NCBI GenBank assembly: GCA_032717465.1 | Contig: CM064732.1 | Coordinates: 23,153,574-23,217,573, forward strand | DNA from: Coenobita brevimanus | Lineage: Eukaryota; Arthropoda; Malacostraca; Decapoda; Coenobitidae | Length of the DNA stretch: 64,000 bases | Direction of reading: 5' to 3' | Shown: positions 21,756-32,289 of the stretch, piece by piece | Layout of the letters: every line of letters begins with the position of its first letter | How positions within the stretch are numbered: the stretch's first letter is position 1 | Position numbers and translations under genes: made by a program | Notes under the pieces: model-generated | The model's database searches: none | What the model was told of the DNA's origin: nothing | What the model saw: the letters and a program-made list of their open reading frames with translations, nothing else

Positions 21756-23503
21756 ATTTGGAGCGATACTGAACAATTTTAATTTCCGTCTGTTCTTCAA
21801 ATATTTGCTTCAATTGCCTGTTTGTTTAGGCACTGACAAAGCCGACCACTTGCATTTGGCATTTGAAACGAGATTTTTAATGTTTTCCTTATTTTTAATA
21901 GACAACAGAAAAAAAGCTTCTTTCGTTGGGTAAAATAACTCGTCCATAAAACGACCAACGAAACAATTTTAGGCGTACGCAAGGCATGTTCCTTGCCATC
22001 ACCACAAAATATGTGAAGTATCATTTAAATGTAAGGTACTGTAAGCTTTAAAGTTACTCGACACTCGCCATAACCAGACTAAGTTAAAGGACACAGGAAT
22101 GTGAACAGCTAGTGTACATAGATTCAGCACCCCATTACTTCACCCCGGTCAAAACAGAAAACACTGTGCCCCATATTCTCAGTGGCACAGACAGTTGTGT
22201 GGCATTTCTTCCTGACATTTTTTATCTTAATAGACTCTAAGGGTACATTGTATGTTATATATTCCTCTGTAATATAGGAATAGTTTGCATCAGTAACATA
22301 CAAGAGGTTAATTATGAAGAAATACTGTATATAAGATATACCAACAAAGTTTTACCAGTGCCCAAGCCAACCAGAATACAATCCTCTGACCTCCCCCGCC
22401 CACCATGCTTTGTCCCCGCCCTTATAATAGGTACTATTGCCAGTTTTCTATGATATTAAATGGTGAAATATGACAGTGGGTAGCACTGAATCCCACTTGA
22501 CTTTGACGTTGGAGTGTGGAGCGTGCCAGCTTTTTTCCCGAGAAAGTTTCTGCTTGCGTAGCAGAAACAGTGAAATTTATTTAATTCCTTCAGTACTCGG
22601 AACACACACAACTGTAAACACCATCCTACTCAATATTAAGCCTCTATTACCAAAATGTTTACATACTTCCCACTTATAATACTGTACTCACAGTTCTGCG
22701 TAGCTTCCCGTGTCACAGCATTTTTCTTTATTTTTTAACTGCATCCGGGGAAACCAACTTCAAGAGAACAGTATGTGCTTACTTTCCTTTTTATTTATGG
22801 TCTTGAGAAAAGTTGACGAATTATCACCACCAGCCATCCTACAATGCTCAAATTCACAGGGTGCACTACGTCCGTAATAGCCTACTCCACCATTTTTTGC
22901 TATCCGAGGTCATTATGCTCATTCCATTCCATTTCACGTTCTTTGTGCCCTTTACATGGAATTTCCAAGAGAAATTTATGACACTGTGCCTTTCAACCAG
23001 GTTATACCCCTCATCTCCACAATGTACACCCTCGAACTTTTTCGGGTTAAACACCTAGCAATGAATTTGATGTACGGAGAATGTGTATATGTAACGTTGA
23101 AGCAGTTGTCACAGAATCATTTGTCTGATAACTGTGTTTGTGAAGGAGGTGTGGATGTGTGGGCGGGAGGGTAAGGGGAAGCAGATAGGAGGCGAGGGCG
23201 GTGTTGGTATGTTGGTGGTGTGGTTGCCTTTTGTTAGTGTATGATACTAAAACTAGATGAGAACAGACTAATGTGGCTTTAAAATGTTCGCGTGCTTTAC
23301 CAGTGCCTGCCCGTAAGTTATGTAAACCGTGTATATATGAACGATTTTTACACTACCTCTCCCTCATCCCCATTCCTCCCTTATGTTCACCGTCTCCCTT
23401 GGCTCGTGGCAGGTCAAAGGGATTATACGTAAATCGTTGAATCAATCAAAGACAGACAGTAATATCTTAGAATTCTCTTAACCTGTTACTTATATTACGA
23501 ACA
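21756..23503. other. No recognisable gene
   Basis: Nothing convincing seen. A small perfect 9-bp hairpin (GTTTCTGCT paired with AGCAGAAAC) sits at about 22545-22567. Short frames are unconnected to any motif. Confidence 0.45.
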
Positions 23504-23586
23504 GATTCAAAATATTCCATGTACATGGGTATGGGCTCGTCCCTCTCTCCAATTCTTAGTAACCTGTACATGGAATATTTTGAATC
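23504..23586. repeat. 22-bp inverted repeat at the 5' edge of a Penelope-like element
   Basis: 23504-23525 is the exact reverse complement of 23565-23586, with a 39-base loop. The right arm is part of the coding sequence (residues Y-M-E-Y-F-E-S), so the left arm is an inverted copy of element sequence lying outside the element's truncated end. Confidence 0.9.
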
Positions 23587-23960
23587 CAACCATCTTACCA
23601 CCATATCTCCTCAAAATTTAATTTGGTATAGGTATATGGTTGATGATGTGTTTTCATTTTGGCCAGACGTATACGCTAACTTTGACGATTTTCTTACAAA
23701 ATTAAATGCACTGGTTCCCTCAATTAAATTTAAAGTCGAGTGAGAAAATAATGGTTCCCTTCCATTTTTAGATGTATTTGTGCACAGGGGTGAACTTGGA
23801 ACACTTAGCTTTTCTGTATACAGGAAACCAACCCAGTGCAATTTTGTATATACATTATTATTCATATCACCACAGATCCACTAAAATATCAGTTATTTCT
23901 TCTATGTTCCTTAGAGCACTCAGAATTAGTAGTCCCCAACATCTGGATACGGAAAACGCC
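23519..23960 (+). pseudogene. Penelope-like reverse transcriptase, C-terminal fragment
   Basis: The frame from 23519 gives G-M-G-S-S-L-S-P-I-L-S-N-L-Y-M-E-Y-F-E, then I-W-Y-R-Y-M-V-D-D-V-F, the catalytic aspartate pair. Penelope-type RTs usually read R-Y-V-D-D there, so this copy has an extra residue in the box. After a stop at 23741 the same frame continues with N-N-G-S-L-P-F-L-D-V-F-V and V-Y-R-K-P-T-Q, the conserved motif following the catalytic box, before further breaks. Inactive. Confidence 0.83.
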
Positions 23961-24100
23961 AAGATATGTAAAATATTTTTAGATCTAAAATATCCCAGTT
24001 GGTTTATAAGACAAGCGTATTTTAAAGCCAGAAAAGCCTTTTTGTACCTAGACCAACATCACAAAGTCAGCAAAATAAGCCATACATCACGGTTCCGTAT

Positions 24101-24595
24101 GTGTCAAATCTTAGCTTGGTGAAGTCTGTGAGTCATGATTTGGATGTAAACATTGCATTTAGATATACTTCCACCTTAAGACCAATGTTGGTAAAGAATA
24201 AACCCATTAGTAACCAAACTGCAGGTGTATACAAAATTCCATGTAGAGACTGTGATTTGGTTTATATTGGTGAAACTGGAAGGGATTTGGACACTCGCAT
24301 TAAGGAACACAAGTATGCCTGTAAGATAGGCAACATAAACAACGCAGTGTATGTTCACTCTTCGGAAAACGACCATAGAATCGACTGGAATTCTAGCCAA
24401 ATATTGTACAAATGTAGTAACTATAAGAAACGTAGGATTGTGGAAGCTGTATGTATAGAGAGATATAATAATTTTAACCATAGTGAAGGAATGTATACAC
24501 TAGATCCAGTGATGAGAGGATTAGTGGCAAGGTCCTTGCTGCCCCTTGTAATCCCTCACTCAGGTCGTGGACAGAGTAGAGGGAGAGTCTGGTGA
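24101..24595 (+). CDS. Penelope-like GIY-YIG endonuclease domain
   Basis: An open frame of 164 residues; the first methionine is not a true start because the domain belongs to the C-terminus of an RT-EN polyprotein. It shows G-V-Y-K-I-P-C-R-D-C-D-L-V-Y-I-G-E-T-G-R-D-L: the G-V-Y to Y-I-G spacing of a GIY-YIG nuclease with the Cys-x-x-Cys insert typical of Penelope-like elements, then T-R-I-K-E-H (catalytic arginine helix), a central H-R-I-D-W and E-A-V-C-I-E (metal-binding glutamate). The key residues are present. In a live element this nuclease nicks the target for cDNA priming; here the attached RT is broken. Confidence 0.85.
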   Translation: MSNLSLVKSVSHDLDVNIAFRYTSTLRPMLVKNKPISNQTAGVYKIPCRDCDLVYIGETGRDLDTRIKEHKYACKIGNINNAVYVHSSENDHRIDWNSSQILYKCSNYKKRRIVEAVCIERYNNFNHSEGMYTLDPVMRGLVARSLLPLVIPHSGRGQSRGRVW

Positions 24596-24689
24596 GGTCA
24601 CATCAGGTATGGTTGGGAAAACGTGTCCTCACCCTGCATATAAGCAGCTTCTCAGCATTTGTATGTACCACTCTTGGTCTGTAGATCCA

Positions 24690-24718
24690 CTGAAGAGGTC
24701 GACAGCTGTCGCAGAAAC
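24690..24718 (+). ncRNA. Degenerate hammerhead-ribozyme-like core (tentative)
   Basis: CTGAAGA (24690-24696; hammerhead consensus CTGATGA with one change) is followed by a perfect short stem (CGAC-AGCT-GTCG, 24700-24711) and then GAAAC at 24714-24718, the order expected of a hammerhead core. Penelope-like elements are known to carry hammerheads in their terminal repeats. The flanking stem I and the cleavage triplet are not convincingly paired, so it is probably inactive. Confidence 0.25.
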
Positions 24719-24970
24719 TGTTTGGAATACATCTTTTTTCGTCTGCCAGTGTGGGTTTTTGTATCCTACAGGATTAGATGATGATGATGATGTGTAATGT
24801 CCTATTGTCACCTTCAAGCAAGTGGTAACGTTTCAAGGCCTATTCTTAATCCGAGATCACAGACGGATTGAGAACCAGTGTTGGTTATTACAGTCGATAT
24901 TTATGTAATAATGTAAATAAATCTTGTATCATATTATCTTAAAAAGAAACACCGGTAAAGCAAAGGAACA

Positions 24971-25060
24971 TTTTAACCCCTTAACCGCATGGGGCGTCAC
25001 TTTCGTGATGCTTGGCAGCAAAGGATCATTCCGCGGGCGTCGCTTTTGTGATTCTGTGTT
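24971..25060. other. Possible piggyBac-type terminus
   Basis: 'ttaaccccttaaccgcatgg' at about 24973 is followed by two near-identical subterminal units ('gggcgtcactttcgtgat' and 'gggcgtcgcttttgtgat', about 42 bases apart). TTAA followed by a C-run and subterminal direct repeats is compatible with the end of a piggyBac-like element, but no matching opposite end was found. Confidence 0.25.
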
Positions 25061-25861
25061 ATTTTGAATTCACCAGGGCTTCCAAGTGGTGGCTTGTATC
25101 ATCTATCAGTACTGCCAATGTCCAGCCCTAGTCAGCACTCCTAATCTCATCTGTACTCCCATCCATTGTTGACAATTTAGCCATTTCTCCCAGTTCTTGA
25201 CTCCTCCCTACCCCCCCCTCCATTACCCTATCTTCTCGCCTGCCCGGCCATGCTAAGCTAAGTAAATCTTCCCTGGAATTTTTCACTGATTTCATCCATT
25301 GGAAATAAGCCCTATGCCCTATTCTTATACTAAATAATATATACAAGAAAGAAATAAGGTAAGTGAGAGTGCCATACACCTGGAATTGGCTAATTATCAC
25401 CTGACAACACCTCATATTGCACTCGTTCGCTAATTTTCGCTGTTTATTTTCCCTTGAAATATGCAGTATAATCTATTTTCGTAATATATATACATAAAAG
25501 GAGGGAAGGGAGAAGCCTAAGTGATATTTACATTCACCTGGAACTACCTAATTTATAATGTATTGTCTAGATTTCCTGCCAATCACTTCACTGCTGTATA
25601 TTAGCTCTGTCACGGAATAACAACAGCCAGCCAGAGTGGAGAGAGTGGAAGCAATGCTTGTTTCAAGTCGTGGGAGCTCTCTGCCGTCTTGTCCCGGATC
25701 AGGGAACAGGTAGTCTCTGTTGAAACGTTGAGACATGCTCGAAGATGTGGAATGGGCGATGAAACACCAACTGAAGAAGGTGTCGAACTGATCTCGAGGG
25801 CGGCAGGTGTCTCAAGTGAAGCGGTACATGAATACAGTGGAGTTTTCCCCCTTACAATCAC
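25061..25861. other. No recognisable gene
   Basis: Contains two diverged copies of about 60 bases near 25340-25398 and 25490-25555 ('cacctggaattggctaatt' and 'cacctggaactacctaatt'). Open frames on both strands around 25.6-25.9 kb lack recognisable motifs. Confidence 0.4.
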
Positions 25862-26197
25862 ATTTGGCTTGTAAGTAGCTTGTAACTTGGCCAATAGCAT
25901 ATTCTGGCGGGCGATGAGCATTCGGTTCCCGAATACTTTTCTATCATCTTCAGTTTGGTTTGTAGGTAATTTGTACATTAACCAACATCATTTTTTCCTG
26001 ACGAGTAGCATTCGACCCCCGAATGCTTTTGTTTCATTTAATTTGGATTGGCTTTTTGCAAAACACGGTAGCTGAAATCCGTAGAGATTTGTGAATTTTC
26101 TTCAAAGTTGGTTTGTAGGTAACTTGCACCTAAGCCAAAAATATATTTTGACGGACGATTAGCAGTGATCCTCGAATATTTTGTTGCATTTTTCTAG
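25862..26197. repeat. Three diverged copies of a 90-bp repeat
   Basis: 25862-25950, 25951-26041 and about 26107-26197 share 'ttggtttgtaggtaa', a C/T-rich centre, 'gacgagtagcattcg' and 'cgaatgcttttgtttcattt' or variants. The third copy is separated by about 65 bases. Confidence 0.8.
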
Positions 26198-27047
26198 CCT
26201 ACCTCCGCCTATCCATCCATCCACCCATCCTCTCTCTATTTTCTCTGTACGTAGCATTATTGTTTCCCCCATCCATCTTTTCACCCATCTTGTATGTTTT
26301 ATCTGTATGTGTCATGTCTTTACCCGTCAGTTCAATCATCCCTCCCTCTTGTACATATTTTCTCTGCTTTGTTGTTTCATTCTTTTCATCCATCTATTCA
26401 TCCATCCATCTGATCTATATATGTTTACACTCTATCTATCGATTACTTCCCCAGTTCGTTTATTCATCCAGTAAACCATCCTTTATCTCTTTCCCTGTTT
26501 TTATGTGTTCATGTATTCCCCTCACGCATTTATATATCCATCCAACCATTTTTCTCTGTTTTCTCTGAATAGCTCCCACTTCGTCTGCTCATCCATCCAC
26601 CCTACGCTACCCTTGCCCATCAGTATTTTATGTCATTTCTATAATTTTCGACTCTCTCAGCTTCTACTTGTCAGTCCAATCACCCATCCATCCATCTAGA
26701 CACCCTTTGTCTTCTGCCTATATCGCATCTCTCCCTTTGTTAACACGTTCTTCCACCAATCTGCTATTCAGTGTTAATCTAAAATGATCAGTTTCCCCGC
26801 TTTCTGTCTGTCTACTCATCTGTTGTCTCCATTAATTCTCTTCTCCTGTTGATGTCTACAGTTGCACATCAACCAATTTTCTGTTCTGCAGCGACTTCCT
26901 TTTTGGATGAACGTGCTTTTACCTGCTGCTCCACCCAAACCATTCAAAAGAGTGCACCTGCCAAACGCTTTCTCAACCCCTTCGTGCTAACGGAATACAT
27001 AAAGGACAACCTGATAGAAGGAATACGATGAGCTTTAAGATTATTTT

Positions 27048-27048
<1 letters not shown>
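26198..27048. other. (ATCC)-rich low-complexity DNA, no gene
   Basis: Imperfect ATCC/CATC repeats dominate to about 26720. The open frames in it are compositional. 26721-27048 shows nothing recognisable. Confidence 0.5.

Positions 27049-27120
<72 letters not shown>
27049..27120. repeat. (TG)n microsatellite
   Basis: About 36 uninterrupted TG units. Confidence 0.97.
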
Positions 27121-27121
<1 letters not shown>

Positions 27122-27479
27122 TTTTTCAAGCATTAAGAAGGACAATATCAGGAGGCCTTTTAGCGGGTCAAGTGATAGATCAAGAAGGAGGGGACAGTAA
27201 GGCAAGTTAAATCAGTGCTCCAAGGCAGTTTACTTCCTAAGGAAATGGGAGCTAAGCATTAGGCAAATTAGATGACTTAGAAAATAGGATGGTTGAGGGA
27301 GGGACGAGGTCAGAAGATAGTGATGGCTTCCAAGCACTTAGGCGAGGGTGAAAGGCTTTCAATGTAGGTAAACAGTGACAAAACAGGTAGCTACTAGGGG
27401 CAGTCCCAGGTTCTCGAAGATGAAGGTGCAAGGCGTGTATGCATAGCCTCCTATACTTGTTCGAGATTCGTATGATGTA

Positions 27480-27930
27480 GGGTTATCAGGAGAAGGGGAG
27501 TTTTGTGCCGTAAGGGCTCTAGGAAAAAAGTGTTTTAGTTTTCTTCGGTGTAGGATACAAAACATGACTGGACACTTGATGACTTAGGTCTGCAAAACAC
27601 ACCTCAGAAGATTCGGCCTTTGTTGCTGTGATGTGAACTAATATTGTAAAACCAGGGAGGTTAGGGAAGATGAATAGGGAGGTGTACAGTAGTGACCTTA
27701 TTTGGAAGTCTAATGAAAGTCGTAGGAAACTAGTTGTCTGTGGTCTGTAAGAAAGTTTGGTGTTGGTTCTGTGATCCTCAGTGAAGGAAGTCATTAGGAA
27801 ACATGAGGTACATTAGAGGGTGTGATGTTTGTTGATGTTTGGAACAATTTCTAATCATGTGGTATGAGTAGGGATAGCCTTCATCTCAATAGGGCAGGAA
27901 AAGCTAGGTTAGGTAGAGTTCTTAGGTGAC
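27480..27930 (+). pseudogene. Remnant of a LINE ORF1 with SGNH/esterase-like domain
   Basis: No long frame survives, but in one plus-strand frame near 27831-27930 one reads F-V-D-V-W-N-N-F, a stop, then G-M-S-R-D-S-L-H-L-N-R-A-G-K-A-R-L-G-R-V-L, the D-x-x-H block of an SGNH hydrolase (catalytic Asp and His). Near 27618-27650 a fragment V-A-V-M-stop-T-N-I-V fits the earlier G-T-N-D block with damage. CR1-group LINEs are known to encode an esterase-like ORF1, so this is probably the decayed front half of such an element. Known: the domain occurs in these ORF1 proteins. Inferred: identity of this copy. It ends near a (GA)n tract. Confidence 0.55.
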
Positions 27931-28122
27931 AGTGTTTGGCACGCGTTGTAGATAGTGACAGAGAGGTGTAGAAATACGATCAATTAATGGCCTAATTATT
28001 AATAATCCAATCTCATGCGGCTACTGGTGGTAGGGTGAAGTATAGGTGATATCAGATCACCAAACGATTCAGATAGACTGCTTGACCCTAACCTCAGGTA
28101 CTGGTACAGGTAGACAAACGGG
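27931..28122. other. Short unassigned interval
   Basis: May be the continuation of the ORF1 remnant into the (GA)n tract, but no motif is legible. Confidence 0.35.

Positions 28123-28209
<87 letters not shown>
28123..28209. repeat. (GA)n microsatellite
   Basis: Over 40 uninterrupted GA units. Confidence 0.97.
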
Positions 28210-28212
<3 letters not shown>

Positions 28213-28512
28213 CGATATATATCAATGAATCGTAAGAGTGTTGCAGTGTCCACTGAGGATTTAAATGATTAACCAGTGGGCTATTTTAGTATCTCCTGAG
28301 TCCAACAAGTTTAAGCCACACTATAAATATGTTTATATGAATGCTCGGAAGTAGCTTAGTTTTCAAAACAAGAAGAAATACTGTATTTATGCAGTTACTA
28401 AATATCTCAACATACTAATAATTACATACTATTGGATGCTTTATTGGAGAACCATTGGTAAAGAACTATGAATATAAGGAAAAAATACCAACTGCATCAT
28501 ACCGCATGGAAG

Positions 28513-28517
<5 letters not shown>

Positions 28518-28573
<56 letters not shown>

Positions 28574-28745
28574 TTATCTATCTACAGTATCTATATCTAT
28601 CTATCTATCTATTTATCTACCTGTCTATTTATATTTATATATATTTATATTAAACTTTTGTATATTTATTCATATATATGTATATACATATATATTTCTA
28701 AATTATATTTCTCTATATCTATCTATCTATTCAAAACAGAAATTC
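28518..28745. repeat. (TA)n plus (TATC)n tract next to the gap
   Basis: (TA)n at 28518-28572 followed by imperfect TATC/TATT repeats up to the assembly gap. The tract is a likely reason the assembly broke here. Confidence 0.9.
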
Positions 28746-28750
28746 AATTG

Positions 28751-28850
28751 NNNNNNNNNNNNNNNNNNNNNNNNNNNNNNNNNNNNNNNNNNNNNNNNNN
28801 NNNNNNNNNNNNNNNNNNNNNNNNNNNNNNNNNNNNNNNNNNNNNNNNNN
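28751..28850. other. Assembly gap (100 Ns)
   Basis: Exactly 100 N characters, the usual placeholder for a gap of unknown length. True distance across it is not known, and open frames crossing it are artefacts. Confidence 0.99.
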
Positions 28851-30970
28851 TAATATTTGTCCCAAGTAACTGTACTCCTCGATTTCTTCAAGAATTTCTT
28901 CAGTCATATTCGGATGATGTTTTTTGATGTATTTGGATTAAACATTACTTTAAATTTACTCTAGTTCATCTTTAGCCCAACTTTGAGACTTTCTCTGTTC
29001 AGGTCATTAACGTTTCTTGCAATGTCTCTGCCGATTCTGACATTAGAGGAATGTCATCTGCAAATCTTAAATAGTTTAGCTTTTCTCCATCTATGTTTAC
29101 TTGTATGTTTTCCCTGCCTAGCTTTCTGAAAATACTTTCTAGGCATGCTGTAAATACTTTTGGTGAATTGCATCTCCATGATGCACGCACTTTTCAATTT
29201 TACTTTTATCCGAGTCTTTGCGTAATCTAACTGTTGCAGTTCCCTCTTTATATATGTTTTTGAGCAGTTTTGCAATGTTCCCATTTACACCTTGTTCTCG
29301 CAATGAATTTTTAAATGCTATGTGCAAAGCCGTTTCATAATCAACAAAACCTAAGCACAGTGGTCTGTTATTTAGGTTTTTTAATTAGCAGATTCACTGT
29401 ATGCCGACGATCAGTAGTCAAAAACCCTCTTCAGAATCCTGCCTGTTCGCGAGGTTGGTTTTCTTCCAGATCTTTTGTTATTCTGTTCTTGAGGACTTTA
29501 GTGAGGATTTTGTAAAAAAATGGTATTAAGCTAATGGGAAGATAGTTACTACGATCTCTGGAGTCGCCTTTTTTGTAAGAAAAGTAACTGTTGCATTACA
29601 CCATGTTTGGGGAATTTTATTTCATACACTGAGCAAATTAGTAGGCGAGTCTGTTTTTTACGTTTACTTCTGCATCCGACAGTAAATCCGCTACAATTCC
29701 ATATTCTTCTGGGGCTTTCCCTCTTTTCATGGTTTTAAGAGAATTGTTTACCTCGTCTGGTGATACCTCAGGTATTTCACTTGTCTCCACTGAAAAGTTG
29801 GCTTTCGATACTATTATCTTGATTCATACTGTTCTTTGTAAAATTCTTCAACTCTCTTCAGCACCTTATCTCTACGTTAAATGACTTCACCATTTTTGTT
29901 TTTCAGTGAAATCATTTGTTACTTTCCTAGTGCTATTTTACTTCTGACCTGTTTCAGACGTTTTTATTTTTTAATGGTTTCTTTGATATGATCCACGTAT
30001 CTCTTTCGTTTTTCTGCTCTCTGTCTCTTGTTGATATGCTCATTTAATTTCACTCTTTCTATTTCATCTTTCTTTGTTTTTAGTTTCATCTCCTTTCTTC
30101 CTTTCATGAGCTCAGGTGAATTTTTTGGAGACTTTTGCATTAACTTTCCCTGGTGCTTCTGCTGATTATCTTAGCACTTTTGCTAGTCTGTCATTAGATT
30201 TTTCAGTGTCACAGTCAGTATAACTTAAAACCTGAAATCTGTTATTTCAAACTGAAAGGCAACTTTGTTTTCACTTGCATCTATTGGGCATATCTTTTAA
30301 TTTTAATCATCTTTCTATCACTTCTGAAATTAAATCTGCCTGTGCAGCCTTCCATCTCCTATATTCATTTTGTTGATAACTCCCACATTTATGATCGTAT
30401 AATGAAATCGATTTCATTCTTCATTTCCCCATTAAGATTTCTCCAGGTCAATTTTCTCCCTGTTCTTTTGTGAAAGAATGTTTTCATTAGTCTCATATTA
30501 CACCTTTCTGGCAAATTTTTCCAACATTTCTCATCTTTCATTCCTTTCTCCCACTCCGACTTGTCCTATAGGCCTACATGTTTCTCCACTTTTCAATTTG
30601 CCATCTTCTACGAATATATGATAGGTGGTCTTTTTTTCTTCCATAATCTCGAAGATTTCGTCACAGAAAGATTCTATTTCTTTATCTGAGCTCGAGAAGT
30701 CAGTGTATATACTTGTACTACTTTCAGGGTATTTTTTTTTTGTACATCCCAATTGCCGTCTATGCTACTCTGTCAGATACACTGCTGAATTTAACAATGT
30801 TGTCTGCAAGATTTATGTTAATAAGAAATCCTTCACAACTAACTCTTTCATTTTCCCATCCTCTGTAGCAAAATAGGTGTTTGCCATCTTGGAACTGAAT
30901 TAATTTCTTGTCTGTGGATCTTACTCAAGCCTACGATATCTCACCTAATGTTTTCGAATTCAGTCATTAT
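28851..30970 (-). mobile_element. RTE-BovB-type LINE, heavily degraded, cut by the gap
   Basis: Minus strand. From about 30970 an endonuclease remnant (30752-30531 carries I-Y-T-D-F-S-S-S-D-K-E-I-E-S-F) leads into RT: a K-R-G-K-A-P-E block near 29720, N-Q-P-R-E-Q-A-G-F near 29440, and L-R-F-A-D-D-I with the catalytic box at 29053-29064. The wording of these blocks is typical of BovB-like RTE elements and differs from the other LINEs of the window. Numerous stops and shifts. The C-terminal thumb and 3' end lie in or beyond the N gap. Confidence 0.75.
28999..29327 (-). pseudogene. BovB-type reverse transcriptase palm fragment
   Basis: Overlapping frames 29327-29139, 29284-29054 and 29190-28999 preserve A-F-K-N-S-L-R-E-Q-G-V-N-G-N-I-A-K-L-L-K-N-I-Y, then H-H-G-D-A-I, then S-I-F-R-K-L-G-R-E-N-I-Q-V-N-I-D-G-E-K-L-N-Y-L-R-F-A-D-D. 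The catalytic aspartate pair remains. Frameshifts separate each block, so no protein can be made. Confidence 0.75.
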
Positions 30971-31406
30971 CAAGATTATAATCTACCGTGAGGCTTCTTA
31001 CAATGTACATATATATCTTCATGGATATCAGGTTGTTTAATGCCCCGGTCTTTGATTTCCTGAGACAATGCCTACTTACGTTTGGTGGCACACTGCCTGT
31101 AAGCACAGGAGGCATTTCGGTTGGACCTTTAATAGATGATGATCCAACAAAAACACCCGTAAAATCATTAACAGTAGAATTCATGTTTGGTTAGGAGGAT
31201 TGTTACAAATTATCTCACGTCACTGCCACATTGTTTCCGGTGAGGTGTAATTGTTGTGCCATTTTATTCAATATGTTGGGTGTAGCCCTATATATCTATA
31301 GGGGGTCCCATGGTCCGCGCGTCTAAGACGGTATCTCATATATCTTCAGGGCCTTTCCCTATCCACCATCCGAGGAAGCGCCAGGTAGCAGTGGGGACGT
31401 ACCTGT

Positions 31407-31408
<2 letters not shown>
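30971..31408. other. No recognisable gene
   Basis: A 68-residue plus-strand frame (30988-31194) has no motif I recognise. The remainder is unremarkable. Confidence 0.4.

Positions 31409-31450
<42 letters not shown>
31409..31450. repeat. (TA)n microsatellite
   Basis: TA run directly upstream of a SINE head. Confidence 0.95.
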
Positions 31451-31453
<3 letters not shown>

Positions 31454-31857
31454 GAGTACAGTGGTAAAGTGTGCGTTTTACGTACACCATGACAGAACGA
31501 GGGGTTCGCGCTCCGCCAGGGGTAATATTAAACTTTGGGAGCGTTCTTCTGGCCACGTACTGCATTGGCAGACAAAAGGGAGTGCTGTGGTTGAACCAGT
31601 GTCGCATACTATAAAGTATGCTTGCACCCAGTCGGCTTCTGAGCGGGCCGATTACACTTGGTTCACAGACTACTACACACATCCAAAAGCCACTCCAACA
31701 CAACAATTACACTTACAAGCACTTACTCACCCTACATACAATTTCTACTAGACATGCCTAAGCCACTTGGTAGAGATACATTGACTGTATCGTACCCACT
31801 TCGGTAGGGATAGCTCCGGTCCTTGCGGTGGACACTCAAACGGCTGATGAAAATGAT
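31451..31857 (+). mobile_element. tRNA-derived SINE, family T, copy 1
   Basis: Plus strand. The head has the tRNA-like phrase 'ggagtacagtggtaaagtg' (A-box region) and GGTTCGCGCTCC (B box). The body includes 'tggttgaaccagtgtcgcat', 'cagtcggctt' and 'cggtagagataca'-type text, ending at 'cggctgatga' before a (TA)n run. Three more copies lie at 38.8, 39.4 and 58.9 kb with the same layout. No coding capacity; mobilisation would depend on a LINE. Confidence 0.85.
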
Positions 31858-31863
31858 TATATA

Positions 31864-31865
<2 letters not shown>

Positions 31866-31908
<43 letters not shown>
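31866..31908. repeat. (TA)n microsatellite
   Basis: TA run directly downstream of the SINE 3' end. Confidence 0.95.
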
Positions 31909-31909
<1 letters not shown>

Positions 31910-32115
31910 TATGCCACACTGGATCATGTGAATGTTCAGACCAAAAACACGAAAAACAAATATAAAAAACATTCCGAGCTGAATACGGAGATGTTTTGTC
32001 CGAAATCCACATTTTCTGACTCCCACAAAAAGATTCCGACACGCACGTGTCACAGATCAGGATATTTTTACATACTTTTTCGCATGAGCCTTTTGATCTT
32101 CTATGTCATTATAGA

Positions 32116-32117
<2 letters not shown>

Positions 32118-32213
<96 letters not shown>

Positions 32214-32236
32214 GTGAGAGAGAGAGAGAGAGAGAT
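32118..32236. repeat. (GT)n-(GA)n compound microsatellite
   Basis: (GT)n to about 32215 followed by (GA)n to about 32234. Confidence 0.96.
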
Positions 32237-32289
32237 CCACACCGTACGTCAACATACTCATCTGTGGAAAGAAATGTTTATGTATGTAG

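Larger units (their letters stand above)
23526..24950 (+). mobile_element. Penelope-like retroelement, 5' truncated
   Basis: Plus strand: the second half of a reverse transcriptase (from M-G-S-S-L-S-P-I-L-S-N-L-Y-M) followed by a GIY-YIG endonuclease and a 3' non-coding part. RT joined to GIY-YIG is the defining architecture of Penelope-like elements. The RT part is interrupted by several stops; the endonuclease frame is open. The 3' region includes 'ccactgaagaggtcgacagc', resembling a degenerate hammerhead ribozyme core, and a (GAT)n run at about 24776-24793. The 3' boundary is approximate. Confidence 0.85.

Noticed and set aside
28455..28927. Open frames crossing the N gap
   Set aside because: They contain unknown residues from Ns and translated (TA)n.
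30988..31194. 68-residue plus-strand frame
   Set aside because: Higher complexity than most chance frames, but no recognisable motif, no neighbouring frame and no support as a gene.
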